Assembly: GCF_002157225.2 (NCBI RefSeq)
Contig: NZ_CP020038.1
Coordinates: forward strand, 5,548,501 to 5,612,500
Length of the DNA: 64,000 nucleotides
Direction: 5' to 3'
Origin: Agarilytica rhodophyticola
GTDB lineage: Bacteria > Pseudomonadota > Gammaproteobacteria > Pseudomonadales > Cellvibrionaceae
Shown: positions 7,932 through 18,056 of the stretch, one piece after another
Layout of the letters: each line of letters opens with the position of its first letter
How positions within the stretch are numbered: position 1 is the first letter of the stretch
Notes under the pieces: model-generated
Database searches by the model: none
Told to the model about the DNA's origin: nothing
What the model saw: the letters and a program-made list of their open reading frames with translations, nothing else
Program-made: the position numbers and the translations under genes

Positions 7932-8933
7932 CTAAACTTTAATTACCAATTTACCAAAATTCTCACCTTTAAATAACATCATAAGTGTTTCTGGGAAAGT
8001 TTCGATACCTTCGACAATGTGCTCTTTGGCTTTTAACTTACCTTCAGCAATCCAACCGGCCATTTCTACCGCAGCTTTACCATAGTTAGCGGCATTATCA
8101 AACACCACAATGCCTTCCATACGAGCGCGATTAATAAGTAAAGATAAGTAATTCGAAGGCCCTTTCACCGCAGTAGTATTATTGTACTGGCTAATAGCAC
8201 CACAAACGACAATACGTGCACGCATATTAATGCGAGTTAAGACAGCATCGAGAATATCACCACCCACATTATCAAAATATACATCGACGCCTTTCGCGCA
8301 AGTACGCTTTAAACCTTGGTGTATATCTTCACCTTTATAGTCGATAGCATCGTCGAAACCGAGCTCATCAACCAAGTATTTACATTTATCTGCGCCACCG
8401 GCGATACCGACAACGCGACAACCTTTAATTTTCGCAATTTGTCCCACAACGCCGCCAACTGCACCTGCAGCACCAGAAACTACTACTGTCTCTCCTTCTT
8501 TTGGCAAACCGGTTTCCAAAAGGCCGAAATATGCTGTCATACCAGGCATACCTAGCACCCCTAAATAACGCTCAAGAGGCGCGATATTGGGGTCAACTTT
8601 ATGAAAACCCACTGCTTTAGGAGAACCTACGTAGTATTTTTGCACACCGCAATGGCCGTAAACATGGTCACCAACACTAAAATCTGGCGTTTTTGACTCA
8701 ATCACTTCACCCACAGCACCGGCGCGCATTACCGCACCAATTTGCACAGGCTCAATATATGATTTGCCTTCATTCATCCAGCCACGCATTGCTGGGTCTA
8801 GGGAGATATAGTGAACTTTAACGACAACTTCTCCATCCTGCGCAGCAGGAACATCAACTTCAACACATTCCCAATCCGTTTTCTTAGGTTCACCTTCGGG
8901 TCTTGCAGCAAGTAAGAATTGTGTATTTTTCAT
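7932..8933 (-). CDS. curA: NADP-dependent medium-chain oxidoreductase, CurA/PTGR type
   Basis: A zinc-free member of the medium-chain dehydrogenase/reductase superfamily that reduces the carbon-carbon double bond of alpha,beta-unsaturated ketones with NADPH. It shows the family marker SLDPAMRGWM, a GMPGMTAYFGL segment and the nucleotide-binding loop SGAAGAVGGVVGQIAK, followed by VDVYFDNVGG. Length (333) is typical. E. coli CurA (curcumin reductase) and eukaryotic prostaglandin reductases belong to the same family. It lies downstream of, and in line with, the acyl-CoA dehydrogenase gene (108 bp apart), so they may share transcripts, and it has its own terminator. Confidence 0.88.
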   Translation of the reverse strand: MKNTQFLLAARPEGEPKKTDWECVEVDVPAAQDGEVVVKVHYISLDPAMRGWMNEGKSYIEPVQIGAVMRAGAVGEVIESKTPDFSVGDHVYGHCGVQKYYVGSPKAVGFHKVDPNIAPLERYLGVLGMPGMTAYFGLLETGLPKEGETVVVSGAAGAVGGVVGQIAKIKGCRVVGIAGGADKCKYLVDELGFDDAIDYKGEDIHQGLKRTCAKGVDVYFDNVGGDILDAVLTRINMRARIVVCGAISQYNNTTAVKGPSNYLSLLINRARMEGIVVFDNAANYGKAAVEMAGWIAEGKLKAKEHIVEGIETFPETLMMLFKGENFGKLVIKV

Positions 8934-9040
8934 TTTAATCCTATATGTGAGTGTTTATCGCCGTGGTTGGCGACATTAAATTGTAAACATTTGGCAAGCC
9001 TTTAGACACAGGCGCTAAAACCACTGACTAAAAGCAGCAA

Positions 9041-10849
9041 CTAAAACCAATCGCCTTGCATAGTGGAGCAAGTATCATCCAGTGCTTCTAATAACGCCAA
9101 ATCGTGTTCGATAGTAGGCAGTACCCATGTAATAAAATATTTGGCTGCTTGTTGTTTGCCTTGATAATACATCTGCTCAGAAGCGGTGAGTTCTTTATCC
9201 TTTGATAATTGTCTCTCAGCTACAATTGCTTGTCGAATCCATATCCAACCAATAACAATATTCCCAAAAACGTTCATAAAACCTTGAGCATTACTTAACA
9301 CCGCAGGCAAATCCTTACCTTGCATGGCGATGGCCAGCGCAGCAATAATGTTCTGAAGTTTAGGTAGATAAACAGCGACTTTATCAACAAGAGACTGACT
9401 CAACGGGCCGCTGGCTTTTGCAAAATCTTGCATAATTTGCTGTTTAAGCAAATTTAAGCCCTCTCCGTTTTGAAGCCATAGTTTACGTGTTAATAAGTCA
9501 AGGGCTTGAATACCATTGGTTCCTTCGTGGATAGCGTTTAAACGGTTATCCCGCCAACACTGTTCTACCGGATATTCTCTTGTATAACCCGCACCGCCCA
9601 ACACTTGAATCGCTAAATCATTTGCCTTCGTGCCATATTCTGAGGGCCAGGATTTAACCACTGGCGTCAGTAGATCCAGCAATAAAGATGCATTCTCACG
9701 CTGCTCTTCAGTTTCTGCTGTGTGTACATCATCGAGCAAACGAGTAGCGAAAAAGCACAGTGAAATACTTCCTTCGGCGTAGGCTTTTTGCGCTAATAAC
9801 ATACGCTTTACATCACCATGCTCAATAATGGGAACGGGAGGGTCGGTAGGCTTTAGATTAGGCGCAAGACGCCCCTGTGGCCGCTCTTTAGCATAATCAA
9901 GGCTATAAAGATAACCTTTATAGCCAAGCATTGCCGCCCCAAAGCCAACTGCTAAGCGCGCCTCATTCATCATCAAAAACATATATTTGAGACCTTGATG
10001 AGGCTCTCCCACCAAATAGCCATGGCAATCATCATTGTCACCAAAGGTTAGGGCCGTTGATGTTGTACCGCGATTACCGAGTTTATGAATCAATCCAGCT
10101 AACACCACATCGTTTCTCGCACCAATATCACCATTCTCATTGACACGGTATTTGGGTACTACAAAGAGAGAAATACCTTTAACTCCTGGCGGGCCACCCT
10201 TAATTTTTGCTAATACCAAGTGAACAATATTTTCGCTCAACTCATGCTCACCGGCAGAAATATAAATTTTACTACCCTTAATACGATAGCTACCATCATC
10301 TGTTGGTGTGGCGCTAGTAGTGATATCAGCCAGTGATGAACCTGCATGAGGCTCTGTTAACGCCATAGTACCGGTGAAACGGCCACTCAGCATAGAAGTA
10401 TAAAAGAGGTCTTTTATTTCCTGTGAAGCGAAAGTTCGAACCACATTAGTGGCAGCAGTAGTGAGAAAGGAATAGCTATTGGTCGAGGGATTGGCAGCGG
10501 TAAAATATCCGCAGCACGCCGTCATTATCGCCTCAGGCAGCTGCATTCCACCTTCTTCATAATCGTACCGGCCAGCAATAAACCCAGCTTTCGCAAACGC
10601 ATCAAACGCCACCTTCACCTCTGGTAACATAGACACTTTGTCACCGTCAAAAGTCGGCTCTTGGCTGTCGGCTTTAGCATTATGGGGGGCAAATAATTCA
10701 CGGGCCATTTTGTGTGCTGTAGTTAGCGCTGCGTCAAAAGTTTCGCGGCTATGCTCGGCGAACCTTTCACGCTGGCAGAGGGATTGTGTATCTAGCACTT
10801 CATAGAGTTGAAATTCAATTTCTCGCTGTCGAATGACTTCGTCGTTCAT
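9041..10849 (-). CDS. Acyl-CoA dehydrogenase, long form with C-terminal extension
   Basis: FAD enzyme that introduces the trans-2 double bond into acyl-CoA. At about 600 residues it belongs to the long class with an extra C-terminal domain. Recognisable segments are MALTEPHAGSSLADI (flavin-binding region), KIYISAGEHEL, the LGGAGYTREYPVEQ and RDNRLNAIHEGTNGIQALDL active-site region with its catalytic glutamate. I place the start at ATG 10849 because AAGG lies upstream of it; a GTG 27 bp earlier is the alternative. The gene diverges from a GlxA-type regulator, which is likely to control it. Substrate length is not predictable from the sequence. Confidence 0.9.
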   Translation of the reverse strand: MNDEVIRQREIEFQLYEVLDTQSLCQRERFAEHSRETFDAALTTAHKMARELFAPHNAKADSQEPTFDGDKVSMLPEVKVAFDAFAKAGFIAGRYDYEEGGMQLPEAIMTACCGYFTAANPSTNSYSFLTTAATNVVRTFASQEIKDLFYTSMLSGRFTGTMALTEPHAGSSLADITTSATPTDDGSYRIKGSKIYISAGEHELSENIVHLVLAKIKGGPPGVKGISLFVVPKYRVNENGDIGARNDVVLAGLIHKLGNRGTTSTALTFGDNDDCHGYLVGEPHQGLKYMFLMMNEARLAVGFGAAMLGYKGYLYSLDYAKERPQGRLAPNLKPTDPPVPIIEHGDVKRMLLAQKAYAEGSISLCFFATRLLDDVHTAETEEQRENASLLLDLLTPVVKSWPSEYGTKANDLAIQVLGGAGYTREYPVEQCWRDNRLNAIHEGTNGIQALDLLTRKLWLQNGEGLNLLKQQIMQDFAKASGPLSQSLVDKVAVYLPKLQNIIAALAIAMQGKDLPAVLSNAQGFMNVFGNIVIGWIWIRQAIVAERQLSKDKELTASEQMYYQGKQQAAKYFITWVLPTIEHDLALLEALDDTCSTMQGDWF

Positions 10850-10921
10850 ACCTAACCTTATTATTATTTGATTCACCAGTGTTAGATTGTCACAAAGAGG
10901 CAGTGAATTTAATTGGTATAT

Positions 10922-10970
10922 TTGACATAATTATGGCCATTTTTGACAAGCGATAGGCCTTAGGTATACC
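10922..10970 (+). promoter_or_regulatory. Promoter of the GlxA-type regulator, possibly leaderless
   Basis: TTGACA (10943-10948), a 16-bp spacer and TATACC (10965-10970) form a good sigma-70 promoter. Transcription would start near 10977, at the ATG of the regulator gene (10976), and no ribosome-binding site precedes that ATG. A second TTGACA at 10922 repeats the motif 21 bp upstream. Confidence 0.45.
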
Positions 10971-10975
10971 GAGCA

Positions 10976-11950
10976 ATGATTAATGTCACCATTTTAGGCT
11001 TCGACCAAGCCCTGGCCAGTGCCATCACCGGTGCCATCGACTTATTCTCACTGGCTGGCATCACTTGGCAACGTATACAAGCCCAAGCCCCTACACCCCG
11101 CTTTAAGATATCTCTGGCGTCAATAGACGGCCGCCCTATTCGCTGTATCAATCAGATGCAATTGCAGGTCCATCATAAGATAGAAGACATTAAGCATAGC
11201 CATTTATTACTCGTGCCCACCATTGGTGGTCCCATTGAGCAAGTCCTTAAAAACAACGTAGAACTCATTGAGTGGATTAAACAAAGTAAACCAGATAATT
11301 CAGATATTGCTAGCAACTGCACCGGCTCTTTTTTTCTCGCGGAAGCTGGCCTATTAGAGGGTAAGGAAGCGACAACACACTGGGGCTTCGCTAATCAATT
11401 TATGGCACGCTACCCGAATGTAAACCTACAACCACATAAACTGATTACGCAACAGGATAATATATTCTGTGCCGGCGGCGGTATGGCTTGGTTCGATTTA
11501 GCGCTTTTATTGATAGAACGCTACTGCAACAAAGATATTGCTATGCAGACAGCGAAAAGCCATGTCATCGATATGTCACGCACACATCAATCCATCTATG
11601 CGAATGTGCAAAGGCAGCATTTACACCAAGATCCAGATATTAATGATATTCAAGATTGGTTCGAGCAACATTTCCACGAAGTTATTCATTTATCTGAAGT
11701 AGCAGAGAAATTTAATTTAACGACACGCACTTTTATACGTCGTTTTAAACGCGCTACCGGGCAAACACCTTTAAGTTATTTACAAAGACTACGTATCGAC
11801 GCTGCTAAAAACATCTTGGAAACAAGCCACTGTCAGATTGAACAGGTTATTAGTGAAGTCGGCTACGAAGATATTAGTGCATTTACACGACTCTTTAAAA
11901 AACATACTGGCATTACACCGAGCCAATATCGTAAAAAATTTAGCCGCTAG
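10976..11950 (+). CDS. GlxA-family transcriptional regulator (DJ-1/PfpI domain plus AraC HTH)
   Basis: Residues 1 to about 190 form a DJ-1/PfpI-like (class I glutamine amidotransferase-like) domain with the nucleophile-elbow region ASNCTGSFFLAEAGLL and the segment TTHWGFANQF; residues from about 220 form an AraC-type double helix-turn-helix with LTTRTFIRRFKRATGQTPLSYLQRLRI and GYEDISAFTRLFKKHTGITPSQYRK. Such proteins sense a small molecule and activate catabolic or stress genes. The gene is divergent from the acyl-CoA dehydrogenase, with 126 bp between the start codons, so control of that gene and itself is the natural inference. Full length, no defects seen. Confidence 0.88.
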   Translation: MINVTILGFDQALASAITGAIDLFSLAGITWQRIQAQAPTPRFKISLASIDGRPIRCINQMQLQVHHKIEDIKHSHLLLVPTIGGPIEQVLKNNVELIEWIKQSKPDNSDIASNCTGSFFLAEAGLLEGKEATTHWGFANQFMARYPNVNLQPHKLITQQDNIFCAGGGMAWFDLALLLIERYCNKDIAMQTAKSHVIDMSRTHQSIYANVQRQHLHQDPDINDIQDWFEQHFHEVIHLSEVAEKFNLTTRTFIRRFKRATGQTPLSYLQRLRIDAAKNILETSHCQIEQVISEVGYEDISAFTRLFKKHTGITPSQYRKKFSR

Positions 11951-12529
11951 TTTTATATACCACGTCATATCACCTAATAATAAAGCCAAAATTTATACAG
12001 CAAAAAGCAATATATAAAAGTGCATAAACTTAATATTTGCAAAGCATAGCTATAAAAATAATGCCATTACATATGATAAGTGTTATGATTTTTTTCATTA
12101 ACTTATTAAACTTATTAAAAAAACTCTAGCTCAACTATAAAGAACAGAAACAAAAAAGTTTAACAATAGTCTAGAAAAAAGAAGTTTTTTGCGACAAAAA
12201 AGTTAATAGCACATTTTTTGTTTTAACAACAAAAATAAAAACCAAGAACAAGAAGTAGAAATAGCACATATAAAAAGAAGCCATAACATAAAGAGAAAGA
12301 AAAAATAAACGTAAAAGGTAAAAATAAAAAACAGCTGCCTTAACCCATCCAAACTTTAAGGCGCTTACATTTAGAATTGATGCTTCAATTCTATTGCTTA
12401 GCTTTTATAGTTTGGGCTCTACTGCTTGGATTCTATTAATGGTCTCTAAAATGGCTGTTCTTTACCTGCTGTTTTACGACTGTATCATCTATATTATTTA
12501 TAACTATTTATATTAGGATAATAATTAAA
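11951..12529. other. AT- and purine-rich intergenic region with one small hairpin
   Basis: About 580 bp rich in A-tracts, which may be intrinsically bent. No gene is convincing. AGAATTGA-TGCT-TCAATTCT at 12373-12392 forms an 8-bp hairpin 140 bp before the ligase start. The rest is presumed promoter region. Confidence 0.45.
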
Positions 12530-14428
12530 ATGACAGATGCAGAAAAATTACTAAGCCCGGAAGTAATCAAAGCAGATGCGACCAAAACAATACCTTTACG
12601 AGGCATTAACCTACCACCTGTTAATATAAAAAGTGAAAAAAAAGCAGATGGAACAATTCTTCTGCGCAATGGTGATGCACTCGAAAGCTACGAGCCAAAC
12701 ATTGTTCTAGCGATTATGTCGCAAGCAGATATAGCGCAAGAGAGAACCCTCTATGCCCAACGTGAATTATTAGCAGACGGCTCCAGGGGTGAATGGATCA
12801 AACATAGTTATGCGCAAGCGCAACATGATATTGCTGCTATAGGCCAATGGTTCGTAGATCGTCAGTCACAAGGGCAACAACGTTTATTAATTCTTACCGG
12901 TAACTCCATCGCTCACGCTATGATGAAGTTTGGCGCTCTTGCTGCAGGCGTCCCAAGCTGTGCCATAAGCGCAAACTATTCGCTAATAGGTGGCAGCTAT
13001 GAGCGTCTAAAATATGTAGTTGAGCTACTTAACCCCACGGTTATTTTTGCCGAACACGGCGGCCCCTTTAAACAAGCTTTAATGGCTTTAGACATAGAAG
13101 AATGTACTGTTGTTACGCGTAATGCGGAAGCTATGGGCTTGCCTTGCATTGAATATAAAAATCTATGTAATACCGAAGCAAAAAGTATTCACCAACAAAT
13201 CAAATCAAATGATCTCGATGCTGCAGCATTTTATATGCTGACATCAGGCTCAACAGGTATGCCCAAAGCTGTAACACTGAGCCAACGCATGATGGCGGCT
13301 AACTGGCGACAAGTATTTCAAACACTAGGCAATAAAGAAAATCCTGCTGAAACCTATCTAGACTGGCTACCTTGGAGCCATATTTCTGGTTCGGCGGGAA
13401 TGCTCGCTGCCGTGTTGCAAGGTGCAACTTTATATATTGACGATGGTAAACCCATACCTGAGTTGTTTGCTGAAACCTTGCGTAATTTGCGTGAAATTTC
13501 AGTATCTTCCTGCTTTAACGTTCCCGCAGCCTATGCTGTACTGGTTGAATCTTTGGAGAAAGATGAAACACTGAGAACTTGTTTTTTTAAAAATCTACGT
13601 GCACTAATGTACGGTGGCGCAGCCTTACCGCAAGCTATTTACGATCGCATGCAAGCTCTTGCTGTTGCGGAAACTGGACATCGTATATTTGTAACAGCGG
13701 GTTATGGCGCCACAGAAACTTCAGGCGCGTGTATGACAATTTATTTTGATACAACAAAAGTAGGCATAGGCCTGCCTTTGCCCGGCATCGATGTTAAGTT
13801 AGTACCTGTTGACGATCGATACGAGGTACGGCTGCGCGGTGTTAGTGTGACTCCAGGATATTTCAATGCGCCTGAAGTCAATGCCAAAGCTTTCGATGAA
13901 GAAGGTTTTTATCGCACCGGTGATACCGCACGCTTTCACGACAACAATGATTATACTCAAGGGCTGGTATTTACTGGGCGTTTATCTGAAGAGTTTAAAC
14001 TTGCAACCGGAACCTGGGTATGTGGCGGAAGAGTGCGCGAGCAACTTGTTAATATATTAACACCTGCGTTGAGCGATCTCATTCTGTGCGGTAATGACAG
14101 AAGTTCGCTAGCAGTACTGGCGGTACCAAAACTCGAAGGGTTACAACTCATTGCGCAACAACAAGATATTCCAATAGCCGAACTTATCCGACATCCTCGA
14201 GTCATCAATTTCTTGCAAGCCGCTATAGAAAAATACAATGCTGCCAACCCCGGTAGTGCTAGTCGCATTTCACGCTTCGCATTCACCGCCAAAGCACCTG
14301 ACCCTAACCGCCACGAACTATCAGATAAAGGTACGATCAATCAGCGTACAGCTATCGAGAATCGCAGCGATGAAGTGGAAGCTCTTTATGCAAATGAAGC
14401 TGACAGCCACATACTGGTTTTTAATTAA
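12530..14428 (+). CDS. AMP-dependent acyl-CoA ligase, feruloyl-CoA synthase-like
   Basis: Adenylate-forming enzyme that activates a carboxylic acid to its CoA thioester with ATP. The AMP-binding motif MLTSGSTGMPKAV, the WLPWSHISG segment, the GYGATETSG motif (A5) and YRTGDTARF (A7) are in order. The length of 632 and the ending RHELSDKGTINQRTA are like feruloyl-CoA synthases, which begin degradation of ferulate and related lignin phenols. No vanillin dehydrogenase or feruloyl-CoA hydratase is adjacent, so the substrate could be another aryl or acyl acid. A TonB-dependent receptor follows 98 bp later in the same direction and may import the substrate. Confidence 0.82.
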   Translation: MTDAEKLLSPEVIKADATKTIPLRGINLPPVNIKSEKKADGTILLRNGDALESYEPNIVLAIMSQADIAQERTLYAQRELLADGSRGEWIKHSYAQAQHDIAAIGQWFVDRQSQGQQRLLILTGNSIAHAMMKFGALAAGVPSCAISANYSLIGGSYERLKYVVELLNPTVIFAEHGGPFKQALMALDIEECTVVTRNAEAMGLPCIEYKNLCNTEAKSIHQQIKSNDLDAAAFYMLTSGSTGMPKAVTLSQRMMAANWRQVFQTLGNKENPAETYLDWLPWSHISGSAGMLAAVLQGATLYIDDGKPIPELFAETLRNLREISVSSCFNVPAAYAVLVESLEKDETLRTCFFKNLRALMYGGAALPQAIYDRMQALAVAETGHRIFVTAGYGATETSGACMTIYFDTTKVGIGLPLPGIDVKLVPVDDRYEVRLRGVSVTPGYFNAPEVNAKAFDEEGFYRTGDTARFHDNNDYTQGLVFTGRLSEEFKLATGTWVCGGRVREQLVNILTPALSDLILCGNDRSSLAVLAVPKLEGLQLIAQQQDIPIAELIRHPRVINFLQAAIEKYNAANPGSASRISRFAFTAKAPDPNRHELSDKGTINQRTAIENRSDEVEALYANEADSHILVFN

Positions 14429-14526
14429 CATAGTAACCACTTAATGCTTGTTAATAAAACAACCCTAATTAACAGGCACTTACATAAACTGTTTCAGGGA
14501 TGAGTCAAATAAGATAGAAACTTCCC

Positions 14527-17241
14527 ATGAAACACCCGTTATTGTATTTTTCCGCAGTGTTAGCGAGCTCCATTATTATTGAACTCGCTAATGCACAACA
14601 GAACAATATTGAATACTTAGACGACAACGTTGAAGAAGTGAGGGTAATAGGCAGCTATGTCCCTCATGACCCACAATATAATTCTCCTTCGCCCATTCAA
14701 TCCATCAGTAACGAAGCAATACTAGCATCGGGTGCTAAGAGTGTGGTTGATCTTGTACAAACACTGACAATCAATAGCGGCTCGGAAAATAACCCAGATG
14801 CATTTACCCAGGCAGGAACAACAGGAACCAGTAATTTTAACCTACGCGCACTGGGTGTAGCTTCCACCTTAGTTTTATTAAATGGCCAACGGCAAGTAGT
14901 AAGTGGTCACCCAACTAACGACGGAATTAATTTTGTTGACACTAATGCGCTATTACCACTTATAGCGGTTAAAAATATTGATATTTTAAAAGATGGCGCA
15001 TCGGGTTTATATGGTTCAGATGCAGTTGCCGGCGTGGTTAATTTTAATACCCGAGATAATTTTGATGGTGTAGAAGTAAGTCTCGACTATCAACAAATCG
15101 TCGAAGAAGGAGATTCCGACGAAAGTGTTGCGCAAATCTTGATAGGCCATCAAACAGATAAAGGGGGACTTATTGCCGCACTGAGCTATCTAGAACGCTC
15201 GCCTTTAACAACAGCCGATAGACAGCTAAGCCGTCCGCAAGACGATAGTAGCGTATTAGGAAATCCGGGAGCTTTTTTGGGAGTTCCGGGCCTGCCAGCA
15301 AATGCTCCTATCATCGATCCTGGCTGCGCCGATGCCGGTGGCATACCACAAGTACTTGTTGCAGATGTTGGTGGTAGCGGTTTCGATGTGGGCACCTGCG
15401 GTTTCACCTTTGGCGACTCTTTTAATTTAGTCGCCGAAGAGGAACGCTTAAATACTTTTTTGCGAGGGCACTACGATTTCAATCACAATATTCATGGCTT
15501 TGCAGAGGTGGCTTATTCTCGTACGGAGGCTGCGCGTAATAATTCTCCGTCGTTCCCATTACTTAATCCAACACTGGTGCCTGCCAATAATCCAGGGAAT
15601 TTTTTTAATGCTCCGGTATTATTTTTAGGGCGTGTTATTGGTAATGGCGGCGACCCAGCTGTTAGTAATTATGAATTCGATACCACTCGTTTTGCCGCTG
15701 GTGTAAAAAAGGATAGCATTGATAGTAGTTTGGGTTGGGAGTTCAACGTAGTTTATGCTCGTAATGAAGGCTTGAGCTTGCAGCCTGATGCGGTGACCAA
15801 TAATTTAGTCAATGCACTTAATGGTTTCGGCGGTAGTAATTGTACAGGCCCCGCTGATCCCAATGCTCAAGCAGGTATTGGCGATTGCGAATTTTTTAAT
15901 CCATTTTCTAGCGCTTTTTCTACACTGCCAAATTCGCAGAACGTTATCAATAGTATTTTCGAAACCCAACAACTGTCGTCAACATCGGAACTGCAGAGTT
16001 TTCAAGGCCTCGTGTTTGGTGAACTTTTCACCCTTGGCGATAACACCATTAGCTTTGCCCTAGGAGCCCAGTACAGAAATGAAGAGTTAGAACATGATTA
16101 CGACGACTTAAGTAATCAAGACGCTTTTACTTTCGTCGTGGGTAATTCCGATTTTCTTAGTGACAGAGATGTAAGCGCTGTATTTTTCGAACTAGCAGTG
16201 CCCGTAACAGAACAAATTAATGCTCAATTAGCAGTGCGTTATGAAGACTACGGCGATGGTATCGGCGACACTACTAATCCTAAAATTGCTCTGGTCTATA
16301 CACCTAACGACAGCATTCAGTTGCGCGGAGGATTTTCAACGGCCTTTCGCGCACCATCGATTTTTCAAGTATCGGGCAATTTAACGGTGCTTGAACAAGT
16401 TACCGATCCCATATCTCCGCAAGGTAATGCAGGCTTCGTAGCCACCCGAACCATGGGAAACTCACAACTCGCCCCGGAGGATGTCGACGTCACGACCTTA
16501 GGCGGGACATTCAATATAACAGAGGCATTGAGTTTAGATCTGGACTATTGGCACTTTGACGTATCCAATGCCATCATCCAAGAAAATTCACAAGCCGTGA
16601 TCAATGCCTTCGCACAAGACAGCAGCCGCGTTATTCGAGCTGGTGATCCGCTCACAGGACAAATTACGCGGGTTAATCTTAATTTTATTAACGCCAGTTC
16701 GATCGATACCGATGGCATCGATTTTACCGCCCGTTATGACATAGATACGTCAATAGGGAGTTTCCAGCCGTTTATGGCAGGAACTTATATCCTCAACTAC
16801 GATATTTCAGACCCTCAAGCGGGTGATATTGACGGCGCAGGTCAACGTAACTTTAACAATTTTGGCACATCAACGCCTCAGCTACGTATTAATACTGGTA
16901 TCACATGGACAAATGGGGCACACACCTTCAACGTATTTGGCCGGTTTATCGACAGCTACAATGATGATCAGAACTGCGCTAACGACACAAGCGCAACTAA
17001 CGGACAGTGCCCCGACGACGTCCCCTTGCGCAAAATCAATAGTATTATCACCTATGACCTCCAGTACCACTTGAAACTCGCCGAGCTGCTTGGCAACGAA
17101 CATTGGCCAGCACTGACTATTGGCGGAATTAATGTCAGCGGCCAAACACCGCCGCAAGTGTTCACTAACGGCGGCTTCGACTCAAAAGTGCACGACCCAA
17201 GAGGACGACTCTACTACGCGAAACTAACTTTTAACTTTTAG
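14527..17241 (+). CDS. TonB-dependent outer-membrane receptor
   Basis: A 904-residue outer-membrane receptor with a signal peptide (residues 1-24, ending ANAQ), a TonB-box-like stretch (EEVRVIG), a plug domain with LRALGVASTLVLLNGQR and ILKDGASGLYGSDAVAGVVNF, and a beta-barrel ending in the aromatic residue F. Cysteine pairs in the loops (near residues 270-300 and 470) suggest extracellular disulphides. It lies 98 bp after the feruloyl-CoA synthase-like gene with the same orientation, so uptake of an aromatic or plant-derived compound is a fair inference, not a demonstrated role. Siderophore uptake is not indicated by context. Confidence 0.9.
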   Translation: MKHPLLYFSAVLASSIIIELANAQQNNIEYLDDNVEEVRVIGSYVPHDPQYNSPSPIQSISNEAILASGAKSVVDLVQTLTINSGSENNPDAFTQAGTTGTSNFNLRALGVASTLVLLNGQRQVVSGHPTNDGINFVDTNALLPLIAVKNIDILKDGASGLYGSDAVAGVVNFNTRDNFDGVEVSLDYQQIVEEGDSDESVAQILIGHQTDKGGLIAALSYLERSPLTTADRQLSRPQDDSSVLGNPGAFLGVPGLPANAPIIDPGCADAGGIPQVLVADVGGSGFDVGTCGFTFGDSFNLVAEEERLNTFLRGHYDFNHNIHGFAEVAYSRTEAARNNSPSFPLLNPTLVPANNPGNFFNAPVLFLGRVIGNGGDPAVSNYEFDTTRFAAGVKKDSIDSSLGWEFNVVYARNEGLSLQPDAVTNNLVNALNGFGGSNCTGPADPNAQAGIGDCEFFNPFSSAFSTLPNSQNVINSIFETQQLSSTSELQSFQGLVFGELFTLGDNTISFALGAQYRNEELEHDYDDLSNQDAFTFVVGNSDFLSDRDVSAVFFELAVPVTEQINAQLAVRYEDYGDGIGDTTNPKIALVYTPNDSIQLRGGFSTAFRAPSIFQVSGNLTVLEQVTDPISPQGNAGFVATRTMGNSQLAPEDVDVTTLGGTFNITEALSLDLDYWHFDVSNAIIQENSQAVINAFAQDSSRVIRAGDPLTGQITRVNLNFINASSIDTDGIDFTARYDIDTSIGSFQPFMAGTYILNYDISDPQAGDIDGAGQRNFNNFGTSTPQLRINTGITWTNGAHTFNVFGRFIDSYNDDQNCANDTSATNGQCPDDVPLRKINSIITYDLQYHLKLAELLGNEHWPALTIGGINVSGQTPPQVFTNGGFDSKVHDPRGRLYYAKLTFNF

Positions 17242-17449
17242 AGGCGCCGATGGAACGAAAACGCTATTATTAGAATCAAAGTAATATTTGCGAAGAATGT
17301 CATTGATTCAGCTTGTATTCAGTTGTGAGAGATCACAATCACGTGTATTTAAGTTAGGGATTATTTTTAAGGACTATTGTTAGAGAATACTGAGCACTTC
17401 TAATGACATTAATGGAATGGGTGACGGTTTTATCAGCAGAGGTCAGCGT

Positions 17450-17809
17450 ATGCGTGCAGCGAAATTTTGTCTTTTAATTATCTGTTTAAGTGCCACCACA
17501 TCAGCATTTGCGCTGCGCTGTGGCTCTAAAGTCATCAAAGAAGGCGACGGACTGTCCCGTGTCGCGAATTACTGCGGAGAGCCGGAGAATATCAGAACCC
17601 GTTCCATTTTTCGTAGCGGCGGTATATCAGGCTCAGAACAAGTAGCCCCCAACCGTAGACGAGCACGAGTCGGGATTTACGATGAAGTATCAGTAGAAAT
17701 TGAAGTAGAAGAGTGGGAATACAACTTTGGCCCTAACAAACTAAGCCGACGTATTGTATTTGAAGATGGCGTAGTGGTTAGAATTAAATCCATTGGTTAT
17801 GGTTATTAA
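17450..17809 (+). CDS. DUF2845 small periplasmic protein
   Basis: A 119-residue exported protein with a signal peptide (hydrophobic core FCLLIICLSATTSAFA). The mature part starts LRCGSKVIKEGDGLSRVANYCGEPE, the hallmark of the DUF2845 family, which has two conserved cysteines. I chose ATG at 17450, preceded by AGAGG at seven bases, over the ATG at 17417, because it starts the signal peptide directly. The function of the family is unknown. It is the last plus-strand gene before the peptide-export cluster. Confidence 0.82.
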   Translation: MRAAKFCLLIICLSATTSAFALRCGSKVIKEGDGLSRVANYCGEPENIRTRSIFRSGGISGSEQVAPNRRRARVGIYDEVSVEIEVEEWEYNFGPNKLSRRIVFEDGVVVRIKSIGYGY

Positions 17810-18056
17810 GTCTTGCACTTCCTATTGTTTTTACCGGAATTCAAGATTAAGCGTTGATACTTGTAAACTACCACGAGTGTGAGTAAATATCACTCTGCTC
17901 TAATATGCGAATATCTGTTCCTGGTAAGCTTAGATTAGAACACAGCAACCAAAGTAGCCTTCTGCCACAATAAAATTTTTCATCTAACTTAATTATAAAT
18001 ATCTAGATAATGGTTTCGATTTATACTGCACTTCAATTTTATTGAGTATCTAAAAA

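Noticed and set aside
13957-14340. 127-codon ORF antisense to the acyl-CoA ligase
   Set aside because: The ligase has all adenylation motifs through this stretch; the ORF is a shadow.
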